Made by a program: the position numbers and the translations under genes. Below, piece by piece: positions 6,805 to 14,211 of a stretch of DNA of 44,501 nt. Every line of letters starts with the position of its first letter. The first letter of the stretch is position 1. The notes beneath the pieces are model-generated. The model was not told where the DNA came from, made no database searches, and saw nothing but the letters and a program-made list of their open reading frames with translations. The DNA comes from Bradyrhizobium sp. (GTDB taxonomy: Bacteria > Pseudomonadota > Alphaproteobacteria > Rhizobiales > Xanthobacteraceae), in NCBI GenBank assembly GCA_028290165.1, contig JAQGKJ010000542.1:1-44501 (forward strand). Direction: 5' to 3'.

Positions 6805-9082
6805 GTCCACCATCGACGCCACCATCCGGAGCGGAAACGCGAGCCCGGTCGCCACCGGGATGGGTCCTCTCGAACTCGCCGTGTACAAGGCCGGCTGGAT
6901 GGTTTCGCGGCGATATCTCCGCCATGTCGCCGACGTGGCGATGCAGCGGGAGCTCGAGGCCGCGGCCAAGACGGCGCAGGACGAGATACTCAAGACCGCG
7001 GGCAGAAGGTTCGACCGCGCCGCCGCCGATCAGGCGGCGCACAAGCCCAAGAGCGGATTTGCCGCTCTGCGCCGCGCCGTCCGCGACTTGGACGAGGACG
7101 ACGACGAGGCGCGCGACATCGACGCGCCGACGCCGGGCCGGATCGCCGCGCGCCTCCTGCTCGCACGCCTGTTCGACGCCGCGCCTGGTTCGATAGAATC
7201 GCTTCGCACCGGCTCGCCGGTCATCACCGTCGACGTGCCGGACGCGGCGATGTTCAGCCGCGTGTCGCATCAATGGAGGAGCGCCTTGGCGCTCGAGTCG
7301 CTCGCCTCGCTCGACCTCGCCCAAATCTCCGACCGCGCGAAGCGCGAAGACTACGACCTCATCTATCTGGCGACGGCCGACACTCTTTCCGCGAAGGAGG
7401 CGCCGGCTGCGGAAGCCCGCGCATTCAACGCGATCCAACTCGCGCTGCCGGTGCTGGCGTTCAGCCCCCGTGCCCGCACGCACCTGGCGAAGGCGCTGCT
7501 CGACGCGGCGAGCCACTCGCTCGCGCTGCCGGCGATCGATGCCACCGTGATCGCGCGCGTGATCAGGATCGTCACCGGCAGGCCGTTCCGGTCGGTGCTT
7601 CCGCAGCGCGTCGTGGCCGACACCGGCATCCACGAACTGATCCTCTCGGTCCGGTTCGACCGCTCTCCGGAGGAATGCGTCGCGCACCTCGTCCGGCTCG
7701 CCGAGGCCAAGGATTCGCGGCGCGGCTCCAGGGACCTGAGCCTCGACGAACTGCACGGCATCGACGAGGGCGTCGCCTGGGCGAGGTCCACCCTCCGCGA
7801 TATCGAAGCCTGGAGGCGCGGCGAGATCGCCTGGGACGCGGTCGATGCCGGCGTGGTGCTCAACGGTCCTCCCGGCACCGGCAAGACAACGTTCGCGAAG
7901 GTGTTCGCCGCGGAAAGCGGGCTTCCCCTAATCTCGGCGACGCTGGCGAAATGGCAGGGGAGCGGTGAGGGGCATCTGGGCCATCTGCTGCGGGCGATGC
8001 GCAGGGATTTCGACGAGGCGAGAAGCAAGTCCCCCGCCATCATGTTCGTAGACGAACTGGATTCGTTTCCGAACCGGTCGGGCGTGCTGCATTCGCACCG
8101 CGACTACGTGGTGGAGGTGGTCAACGGCTTCATCGAATCCTTGGACGGCGTCGCCGGGCGCCAGGGCCTGATCTTCATCGGCGCCACCAACGACGTGTCG
8201 CGCTGCGACCCCGCGATCGTGCGGGCGGGGCGACTCAACCGCATCATCCAGGTGAGGCTTCCGGGAGCGGACGACCTCGAAAAGATGATGCGGGTCAGGC
8301 TGCGCGGCCGGCTCGCGGACCAACCGATCGACAAGGTCGCGCTCCTGGCGGTCGGATCGTCGGGCGCGGACGTCGAGCGCATCGTCAAGGACGCCGCCCG
8401 CGCCGCTCGGCACGCGGCACGACAATTGACCGTTGACGACCTCCGCCGCGCCGTGACCGGAGTAGACGACATTCGGGACGACATTCTCGACCGCGTCTCT
8501 GTGCACGAAGCCGGACACATCGTCGTCCACGTCGTCAACAACGGGCCCGACGACGTCCGCGCCGTCATCGGAGGGACCATGGAAAAGGCCGGGTACGTGG
8601 CTTGGCAGGCGTCGGCCGGATCTGCCGGCACGGCCGAGGAATGTCGCCGCACGCTGCAGGCTCTGTTGGCCGGTCGCGCGGCCGAAGAGATCGAACTCGG
8701 TGCCGGCGGCAACGGTGCCGGCGGCTCCCCTCACTCGGACCTCGCCCAAGCAACCAGACTGGCCGCGGCGATGGTGGGGTCTTACGGTCACAGCGGGCCT
8801 CACCCCTTGCTGTACGTCGGCGACCACCGCCGGAGCGACGAGATTCTCGATCACGCCTACCTGAGGACCGCGGCGCATGAGGAGCTTTCGGCAGCCCACG
8901 CCGAAGCCAGGCGGATACTGCAGGAACACCGGCCCGCCCTGCGCGAAGTCGCGCGGCGGTTGCGAATCCATCGCCGCATCGACGGCAACGAGGTGGCCGC
9001 GATCCTGGAGAAATTCGCGCGGTCGCACGCATCGCCGGAGCCGGCGCGTCCGGGCGGCTCGGAGCAAATACGGCCCGCATGA
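6797..9082 (+). CDS. FtsH-like AAA+ ATPase with M41-type zinc peptidase domain, no membrane anchor
   Basis: A 761-residue ATP-dependent protease. Residues 1-340 are a helical region with no transmembrane helix. The AAA+ module has Walker A GPPGTGKT (357-364), Walker B IMFVDELDSF (D419, E420) and a GATNDVSRCDPAIVRAGRLNR region carrying sensor 1 and the arginine fingers. The peptidase domain has HEAGH (570-574) and a third zinc ligand, probably D648 in SDLAQATRLAAAMV. Housekeeping FtsH has two N-terminal membrane helices and is ~600-650 residues, so this is a soluble relative with a new N-terminal domain, perhaps a substrate receptor. It overlaps its neighbours at both ends, placing it firmly in the cargo operon. 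Confidence 0.9.
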   Translation: MCESTIDATIRSGNASPVATGMGPLELAVYKAGWMVSRRYLRHVADVAMQRELEAAAKTAQDEILKTAGRRFDRAAADQAAHKPKSGFAALRRAVRDLDEDDDEARDIDAPTPGRIAARLLLARLFDAAPGSIESLRTGSPVITVDVPDAAMFSRVSHQWRSALALESLASLDLAQISDRAKREDYDLIYLATADTLSAKEAPAAEARAFNAIQLALPVLAFSPRARTHLAKALLDAASHSLALPAIDATVIARVIRIVTGRPFRSVLPQRVVADTGIHELILSVRFDRSPEECVAHLVRLAEAKDSRRGSRDLSLDELHGIDEGVAWARSTLRDIEAWRRGEIAWDAVDAGVVLNGPPGTGKTTFAKVFAAESGLPLISATLAKWQGSGEGHLGHLLRAMRRDFDEARSKSPAIMFVDELDSFPNRSGVLHSHRDYVVEVVNGFIESLDGVAGRQGLIFIGATNDVSRCDPAIVRAGRLNRIIQVRLPGADDLEKMMRVRLRGRLADQPIDKVALLAVGSSGADVERIVKDAARAARHAARQLTVDDLRRAVTGVDDIRDDILDRVSVHEAGHIVVHVVNNGPDDVRAVIGGTMEKAGYVAWQASAGSAGTAEECRRTLQALLAGRAAEEIELGAGGNGAGGSPHSDLAQATRLAAAMVGSYGHSGPHPLLYVGDHRRSDEILDHAYLRTAAHEELSAAHAEARRILQEHRPALREVARRLRIHRRIDGNEVAAILEKFARSHASPEPARPGGSEQIRPA

Positions 9083-9528
9083 GCACCGACGATACCACGG
9101 ACCGTCATGACGTATCCCCGGCCGAGAAGAAGGCGCGGGGGCCGATCAACTTTGCGCGGCAGCCGCGCAGGCCAGCTCCGGCACCGGAGCCGGCGTTCGC
9201 GGTGCCGGTGTCGCCGGCGAAGCGGCCGGTCCAGTACCTGCAGGCGGCGCAGCGCAAGTCGTTGGTGCACGTCGTCAATCGCGAAGCCCGGTTTCCTCCG
9301 GGAGGATCGTGGCCGATCGAGATGCGGGCGGACACCGTGGCGGCCTATCTCGACTTCGGCACCACGCGCGAACTTTGCAAGGCGATCGGCCGCGGAGAAG
9401 CCCCGGCGCCCAACGCCACGCGCGGCGCCGGCAAGGAGATCGAGTTGGTCTGGTACTGTCGCGCGGTGGAGGATTTCGTCGCGCGCCGGAATCTGTTCGC
9501 CACTGCGCCGACGCGGTCCCGACAGTAG
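9079..9528 (+). CDS. AlpA/excisionase-like small DNA-binding protein
   Basis: A 149-residue protein whose first ~65 residues are disordered and rich in Pro, Ala and Arg. The C-terminal part reads WPIEMRADTVAAYLDF then TTRELCKAIGRGEAPAP and ends in VEDFVARRN. That layout (a helix-turn-helix recognising AAYLD, a wing, then a final helix) fits the MerR/AlpA/excisionase-like winged-helix group used by mobile elements to control integrase or excision. The start overlaps the AAA protease stop (ATGA). It is the last gene of the operon. DNA binding is likely; its role as an excisionase is inference. Confidence 0.6.
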   Translation: MSTDDTTDRHDVSPAEKKARGPINFARQPRRPAPAPEPAFAVPVSPAKRPVQYLQAAQRKSLVHVVNREARFPPGGSWPIEMRADTVAAYLDFGTTRELCKAIGRGEAPAPNATRGAGKEIELVWYCRAVEDFVARRNLFATAPTRSRQ

Positions 9529-9970
9529 CGTCCAATTCGCGTCCGCCGCCACGTGTGCAAGTACGAGCGCATCCTTGTTGGCGACGGGCGTTGGCCGGAC
9601 ATAGACGCAATATGCGGGATGCCGGCTCAGACCGGACCGGCGTCCCAGCGCGTGAGTCGGACGAAATCATGAAAGTCGCAGGTGGGCGCGGGACAGACGA
9701 CGCTGGGATGCACGGTGCCGTCGGTATCGATCGAGTGGCCCTTCAGAATTATGCCATGCCCGTTCGGGCAGGCGAACTCGGCCTTGAAGCGCCTGACCGT
9801 CGCCGGATGACAGGGCTGGATCCATGGCGACCGCCGATACCGGTGCGCAGGTTCGAGCCGCGACGCGACGGCTGCGAGTTCTGCGGCGATCCGGAGTTGA
9901 AAGCGGTCTCGCCTCGGTGTGGGACCTTCCGTCCGTCACCTGACCGGCTTGGGCGACGGCAGTCGGGCCG
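9529..9970. other. Gap between the cargo operon and abiE, with one decayed frame
   Basis: No intact gene is visible. On the minus strand it holds the Cys/His-rich frame listed separately. The two flanking operons converge here (plus-strand cargo operon, minus-strand abiE). No clear terminator was found. Confidence 0.5.
9627..9825 (-). pseudogene. Cys/His-rich small ORF, frameshifted or lacking a start
   Basis: A minus-strand frame ending at 9627 encodes a convincing small zinc-binding-like protein: FKAEFACPNGHGIILKGHS, then DGTVHPSVVCPAPTCDFHDF and VRLTRW. It has three cysteines and several histidines in CPNGH and CPAPTCDFH blocks. No start codon exists in this frame before an upstream stop. 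An ATG at 9825 starts MDPAL in the neighbouring frame, and a one- or two-base shift near 9805-9815 would join the two. It is probably a damaged gene, or a real frame with an undetected start. The family is not recognised. Confidence 0.45.
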
Positions 9971-11008
9971 TCATGCGCCGTTGATCGTTTTCTCCAACTC
10001 GGCGATCCGCTTCAGGATGTCGTCGAAGCTCGGCGGCGGATCGTCGAACATCATCGGCACCATCTTTCGGTAGTCGGCGCGCAGATCGGCGATCCGGCGG
10101 GGATGTGGCGAGAGCCGCAGAGTGCCGGCGCGGGCGGTGTCGTAACTCGCCCATCCCGAGCGGAAGAACAGCGACTTGTGGTCGGCGACCTGCTTCAGCA
10201 GATCGGTATCCTTCATCCCCTTCTTGCCCTCGTCGGTGTCAGCCAGCGTCGCGAGGTCGTAGTAGTGCCGGGAGAAATATTGCGGCGTCGCGGATTCGAG
10301 GTCGCGGTGATGTTCGGCGTGAAGCGCCGTCGCCTTCTCCCAAAAGGTGCGCCGCAGCGCCAGAACGTCGACCGAACAACCCGGTGCTTCGAAGAAGTCC
10401 GGAAACTCCTGCGCGGCATACGATACGATTTCCCGCTTTTCGGTCGGCCAGGGATCGCCGCGCGCGCCGAACTCCAGCGTGACCCTGCTGCTCATGTACG
10501 CGAACCCGGCATAGTCGTTCTCGGGCAGGCTGACCGGATACTCGAAGATCAGGTTCTGCGGTTCGCCCGGATCGATTTTCAGGCTCCAGTCGGCCTCCGC
10601 CGCGGGACCCAGTTCGCGCTCGATGGCCGCGCTCAGGCGCGGCAGCACGACGGTCTCGATGTGCTTTGCGACGGCGGCGACGAGATCGTGGATCAGTTTA
10701 TCGGCCTTCTTCCGCGAAGGTGCGGCTTCCGGATCGCGGTCGCCTCCGTAACCGAGATCGGCGCGGTCGAAGGATAGATCGATGTCTTCCGAGAACCTGC
10801 GGATCGCGTCGTAGCCCTTCGAGAGCGACGTGCCGCCCTTGAAGACGAGTCCCGGCGAATCCTCGCCCTGGATGCCGAAGAGCCGCTTCAGCGTCCAGCA
10901 GACCCAGAAATCCTTTTCGATGATGGCGTCGGCCAGGCCGCGGGCCGCGCCCGCCTGGTTGAACAGGGCGGCGCGGTCCGCCGCCGGCATCAGGGCGACC
11001 TTGTCCAT
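9971..11008 (-). CDS. abiEii: AbiEii-type nucleotidyltransferase toxin
   Basis: A 345-residue toxin of the AbiE (type IV) toxin-antitoxin and phage-abortive-infection family. The diagnostic nucleotidyltransferase block is present: FKGGTSLSKGYDAI (GGTSLSK at 58-64), then RRFSEDIDLSF with acidic residues E74, D75 and D77. The remaining ~250 residues are the helical nucleotidyltransferase-like body. Known AbiEii proteins transfer nucleotides (GTP-favouring) and are bacteriostatic until restrained. The gene follows abiEi by a few bases, the standard antitoxin-first order. It is full length with no damage seen, so the pair is probably functional. Confidence 0.92.
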   Translation of the reverse strand: MDKVALMPAADRAALFNQAGAARGLADAIIEKDFWVCWTLKRLFGIQGEDSPGLVFKGGTSLSKGYDAIRRFSEDIDLSFDRADLGYGGDRDPEAAPSRKKADKLIHDLVAAVAKHIETVVLPRLSAAIERELGPAAEADWSLKIDPGEPQNLIFEYPVSLPENDYAGFAYMSSRVTLEFGARGDPWPTEKREIVSYAAQEFPDFFEAPGCSVDVLALRRTFWEKATALHAEHHRDLESATPQYFSRHYYDLATLADTDEGKKGMKDTDLLKQVADHKSLFFRSGWASYDTARAGTLRLSPHPRRIADLRADYRKMVPMMFDDPPPSFDDILKRIAELEKTINGA

Positions 11009-11012
11009 GGCG

Positions 11013-11618
11013 TCAGCCCGAGGCCTGCCGTACGATCCGATCCAACGCGGGGCGCATCCAGGCCGGCGCCTGCTTCATGCCGTTGGCCAACGCGCGCCGG
11101 TCCGAGTCCTTCAGACGCGGAGCCGCGGCGTCGACGACGGCCGAAGCAGAGTCGGGTCCCAAATGGCGCAGGGCCTGAACGACAGTGCCTGCCATGCTGC
11201 CCGGCGCGACGAGATGCTTGGGCGAAGCATGGCGGATGTCCACGGTCCGCTTGCCAAGCACGACGCGTCGAGAAGGACCGTCCGTCAGATACACGCTGCG
11301 TGCCGGCACCTGCGTGGACAATCCGAGTGCGTTGGCCGCCTGAGCGCCGGCCATCTGCAAGTTGGAGCCGGTCTCGCGCGCGAAGGCCTTGGCGACGACG
11401 TCGGGAGCAGGCGCCAAGGCTCCCAACCGCGCGTGGACACGGGGGTAGTCATAGAGACCGTGAGCAAGACGGCGAAGCCGCTTGTCCTTGCACAGACGCG
11501 ACAGAGCCTGGTCCACTGCAGCGCGGCTTCCCAAGCCCACGAAATCGGAAGGCGTGAAGACGCTGCCCGGGCCCCGGGCCCGGACCTGCCGCAAAATCCT
11601 GTCCGCTATCGAATTCAT
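11013..11618 (-). CDS. abiEi: AbiEi-type antitoxin / transcriptional regulator
   Basis: A 201-residue antitoxin partner of AbiEii. It has an N-terminal winged helix (IADRILRQVRARGPGSVFTP, then SRAAVDQALSRLCKDKRLRR) and a C-terminal domain with YLTDGPSRRVVLGKRTVDIR. Known AbiEi proteins bind inverted repeats before their own operon and neutralise the toxin. The ATG at 11618 (MNSIADRIL) is chosen because GAGGAG lies 6-7 nt upstream; the open frame runs further but adds poor sequence. It ends a few bases before abiEii. An inverted repeat 18-43 bp upstream fits autoregulation. Confidence 0.9.
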   Translation of the reverse strand: MNSIADRILRQVRARGPGSVFTPSDFVGLGSRAAVDQALSRLCKDKRLRRLAHGLYDYPRVHARLGALAPAPDVVAKAFARETGSNLQMAGAQAANALGLSTQVPARSVYLTDGPSRRVVLGKRTVDIRHASPKHLVAPGSMAGTVVQALRHLGPDSASAVVDAAAPRLKDSDRRALANGMKQAPAWMRPALDRIVRQASG

Positions 11619-11635
11619 GTCTCGCTCCTCTTCCG

Positions 11636-11661
11636 TCAGAAAATAGTACAAGTTTTTCTGA
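11636..11661. promoter_or_regulatory. Inverted-repeat operator before abiEi
   Basis: Perfect 8-bp arms TCAGAAAA (11636-11643) and TTTTCTGA (11654-11661) around a 10-nt AT-rich spacer, starting 18 bp upstream of the abiEi start codon. AbiEi-type antitoxins are known to bind inverted repeats at this kind of place, so this is a good autoregulation site. Confidence 0.6.
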
Positions 11662-11767
11662 CACGCAAGCCTCATCGTTATGCCAACAAGCCTTTCTCTT
11701 TCAACAACATAGATAACAGTTCCTGTCCGGCTTGGTTCCAGACCAAAAGATTTTCCGCCGGCAGTAC

Positions 11768-11795
11768 TTGACCTGCACGATAGTAAGATTATCTT
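11768..11795 (+). promoter_or_regulatory. Promoter-like elements for the nucleotide operon
   Basis: TTGACC (11768-11773) and TATCTT (11790-11795), spaced 16 nt, resemble sigma-70 -35 and -10 boxes. They lie 26 nt before the first gene of the plus-strand operon. The -10 box falls inside a perfect palindrome, as expected for a repressed promoter. Confidence 0.5.
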
Positions 11796-11797
11796 AC
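11783..11797. promoter_or_regulatory. 15-bp palindrome GTAAGAT-T-ATCTTAC
   Basis: Perfect 7-bp arms around one base, covering the putative -10 box 25 bp before the small first gene. This is a classic XRE-repressor operator position. The likely binder is the XRE protein encoded two genes downstream, at 12121. Confidence 0.65.
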
Positions 11798-11821
11798 CAT
11801 GCGTCAGACAGGAGCACGTTT

Positions 11822-12124
11822 ATGGAACCCAAAGACCTCGTCGATGCGCTGATCGCCATCATCGGCCAGATTCAGACCGACAGCGAACTCGAATGTCCCC
11901 CGCTCACGGGCGCGACCAAGCCCGTGGGCACCGTTCCGGAGTTCGACAGCAAGATCTGGCCCGTCGCGACGACGATCCTGGCGACCGAGATCAACATCCC
12001 GATTCCGGACGACGTCAATATCTTCATCGACGAGACGACGAAGGCACCGCGTTCGATCGAGGAAATCGCGGTGTTCGTGTGCGAGCTCCAGAAGAAGCAG
12101 GGCAAGAAGCAAGCAGCAGCATGA
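11822..12124 (+). CDS. Small protein of unknown function, first gene of the nucleotide operon
   Basis: A 100-residue acidic protein with no recognised domain (MEPKDLVDALIAIIGQIQTD at the start; a Lys/Gln/Ala tail). It has no signal peptide or membrane segment. The ATG at 11822 has AGGAG at 11810-11814. Its stop overlaps the start of the XRE regulator (ATGA), so it is coupled to that gene. Its place right after the operator suggests an accessory, antitoxin-like or anti-repressor role, but the sequence gives no direct evidence. Confidence 0.7.
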   Translation: MEPKDLVDALIAIIGQIQTDSELECPPLTGATKPVGTVPEFDSKIWPVATTILATEINIPIPDDVNIFIDETTKAPRSIEEIAVFVCELQKKQGKKQAAA

Positions 12125-12483
12125 CCGATCAGGATTCAGTCACACGCAGCCAGATCGCCGAACGTCTCAAGGAGGCGCGGAAGCTTGCTGGACTCTCGCA
12201 GGGGCACGTCGCCCGGATGCTCGGATTGCACCGGCCTTCGGTTTCCGAGATCGAGGCGGGCAACCGGCGGGTCTCCGCCGACGAACTCGCAAAGTTGGCC
12301 GCCCTCTACGACGTGAGCGTCGCCTGGCTGCTGCGGGAAGTGCCCGATTCCGTCGACGCGGAAGACCCGCGCCTCGAACTTGCCGCCCGCGAACTCTCCA
12401 AGCTCAAACCGGAAGACCTGCAGCGGCTGCTCAATCTGCTCGCGGTGATGCGGAACGACAAGGACGAGGGGAGCGGCGGTTGA
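12121..12483 (+). CDS. XRE-family transcriptional regulator
   Basis: A 120-residue repressor. Residues ~10-70 are a standard XRE helix-turn-helix: ERLKEARKLAGLSQGHVARM then LHRPSVSEIEAGNRRVS and LAKLAALYDVSVAWLL. The C-terminal ~45 residues are helical (LAARELSKLKPEDLQRLLNL) and probably dimerise. It is directly followed by an ImmA/IrrE metallopeptidase. In mobile elements such a pair works as a repressor plus the protease that inactivates it on a stress signal. Its likely operator is the palindrome at 11783-11797. Starts and stops overlap on both sides. Confidence 0.88.
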   Translation: MTDQDSVTRSQIAERLKEARKLAGLSQGHVARMLGLHRPSVSEIEAGNRRVSADELAKLAALYDVSVAWLLREVPDSVDAEDPRLELAARELSKLKPEDLQRLLNLLAVMRNDKDEGSGG

Positions 12484-13367
12484 TGACTGCGATGCGGACG
12501 AACAAGCCGAGCCTGGATCGCCGCTCGTTGGCAACCCAAGCGATGCAGACCGCGGTGGCCACGCGGGCTGAAGCGGGGGTCGGCCAGGCAGGGCCGATCT
12601 GCATCTACGCTGTCTGCGAGACGCTCGGCGTGAACGTGCGCTTCAACAACATCAATATGGAAGGGATGTACCAGCGCGGCGCGCAGCCGCGCATCCATCT
12701 GTCCGCGCGGCGCCCGCTGCCGCGGCGGGCGTTCAATTGCGCTCATGAACTCGGTCACCACAAGTTCCGCCACGGCACCTCCATCGACGAACTCCGCGAG
12801 GATGCGAAGTCGAACCCCTGGGAGGACCCCAAGGAATTTCTCGCCGACACGTTCGCGGGTTTCGTGCTGATGCCGACGATCGGCTTGCGACGCGCCTTCA
12901 AGGCACGCGGCTGGACGCCGGCGACGGCGACGCCGGCGCAGATGTTCACCATCGCCTGCGAATTCGGCGTCGGCTACAACACGCTCCTGACGCACCTCTC
13001 CGGCGGCATGAACATGCTGCCGTACGGGCGGGCAAAGATCTTGAAGCGAACGAAGCCCAGCGCGATACGCGCCGAGCTTCTCGGCGCGCTCACCCCGGAG
13101 CCGCTCCTCGTCGCCGATCTTCATCGCGTTTCGCCGACGCTCGATACCGAGGTCGACTCGCTGCTGCTGCTTCCAGAGGGTACCCAGGCGGGCGGCGGCG
13201 CGCTCGTCCACGAACGCGACCTCGAGACCGGCCGCCTCTTCCGCGCCGTGCGCTCCGGCATCGTCCGGGCGACCGCCGGCGATTGGGCGGCGTTCGTTCG
13301 CGTCGCACCCGAAGCCTATGTGGGACTGGCCCGATACCGACACTTGGAGGATGATTCCGATGAGTAA
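12483..13367 (+). CDS. ImmA/IrrE-family zinc metallopeptidase
   Basis: A 294-residue protein with the M78-type motif: AHELGHHKF with HELGH at 88-92, followed by the acidic stretch EFLADTFAGFVLMP, which carries the likely third ligand. ImmA-type peptidases cleave a partner XRE repressor to switch on a mobile element or stress operon. The domain after ~residue 180 (LLVADLHRVSPTLDTEVDSL, then AGDWAAFVRVAPEAY) is longer than the minimal family and may sense something. The ATG at 12483 overlaps the XRE stop (TGATG). The gene overlaps the next one by 8 nt. Confidence 0.88.
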   Translation: MTAMRTNKPSLDRRSLATQAMQTAVATRAEAGVGQAGPICIYAVCETLGVNVRFNNINMEGMYQRGAQPRIHLSARRPLPRRAFNCAHELGHHKFRHGTSIDELREDAKSNPWEDPKEFLADTFAGFVLMPTIGLRRAFKARGWTPATATPAQMFTIACEFGVGYNTLLTHLSGGMNMLPYGRAKILKRTKPSAIRAELLGALTPEPLLVADLHRVSPTLDTEVDSLLLLPEGTQAGGGALVHERDLETGRLFRAVRSGIVRATAGDWAAFVRVAPEAYVGLARYRHLEDDSDE

Positions 13368-14211
13368 GTCCAATTCGCACGCCGACGAACCGACGATCAT
13401 CGCCGACACCAACCTTTCCCGGGCATGGGCGCGTCTCTTCCTCCGGATCTTCGACAGCCGTCGGACGGAGCTCTCGCCGCTGACCTTGAGCCTCACCGGC
13501 TTCGACACCGACGGCGGCATCGCGGAGATCGCAGGCGTCCGCGAATCCCTCGACCGCACGCTCAAGCTCAAGCGCAAGTTTTCCGTCGAAACCGTCGCGT
13601 TCACGATCTTTCCCGACAGGCTGTGGAAGATCGCCCGCGGCGACCGAAAGCGCCTCTTTTCGCTGTATGCCGGAGCCTTTCCGCGCTACGTCGCGATGAA
13701 CCGCGCGGCCAACGGACGGGGACTTTATTTCGAGCGCATGACCAATTTCAGCAAGGCGGTCCCCTGCGACGGCAACCAATTGGAATTCATCCTTTCCAGC
13801 TACAATGAACGAGCGGGTGTCCGCGATACGATGCTGCAGGTGGCCATCTTCGACCCCGCCCGCGATCACATCAAGATGGCGCGGGTCGGCTTTCCGTGCC
13901 TGCAGCACCTCTCCTTCGTGCCCACCAAGGAGGGCCTTGCGGTCAACGCCTTCTATGCAACGCAGTACGTGTTCGACAAGGCCTACGGCAACTACCTGGG
14001 CCTCGCCCGACTCGGCGCCTTCATGGCACATGAACTCAATCTTCCGCTGGCGCGGCTCAACGTTACGGTGGGCGTCGCCAACCTCGACGGCGTCAAGAAA
14101 TCCGACGCCTCGCTGGCGCCCCTGATCGCCGCGGCACGCGCCGCCGTCGCGCCTGCGGCTCCGCCGAAGGCTCCGCGGCCGGGCGTGACCGCGAGGGGAG
14201 CTTCGGCTTGA
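13360..14211 (+). CDS. Divergent thymidylate-synthase-fold protein
   Basis: A 283-residue protein with the core of the thymidylate synthase / dNMP hydroxymethylase superfamily. GFPCLQHLSF holds the likely catalytic C180. AFYATQYVFDKAYGN lines up with the YQRSADVFLGxPFN block, keeping the Asn (N211). GLARLGAFMAHEL is the following helix. The phosphate-binding Arg-Ser of that block is Ala-Thr and the Asp is Tyr, so it probably does not use dUMP in the usual way. The ATG at 13360 follows TTGGAGG and overlaps the metallopeptidase stop. The stop overlaps the next start. It may alter pyrimidine C5 or simply bind a nucleotide. Confidence 0.7.
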   Translation: MSKSNSHADEPTIIADTNLSRAWARLFLRIFDSRRTELSPLTLSLTGFDTDGGIAEIAGVRESLDRTLKLKRKFSVETVAFTIFPDRLWKIARGDRKRLFSLYAGAFPRYVAMNRAANGRGLYFERMTNFSKAVPCDGNQLEFILSSYNERAGVRDTMLQVAIFDPARDHIKMARVGFPCLQHLSFVPTKEGLAVNAFYATQYVFDKAYGNYLGLARLGAFMAHELNLPLARLNVTVGVANLDGVKKSDASLAPLIAAARAAVAPAAPPKAPRPGVTARGASA

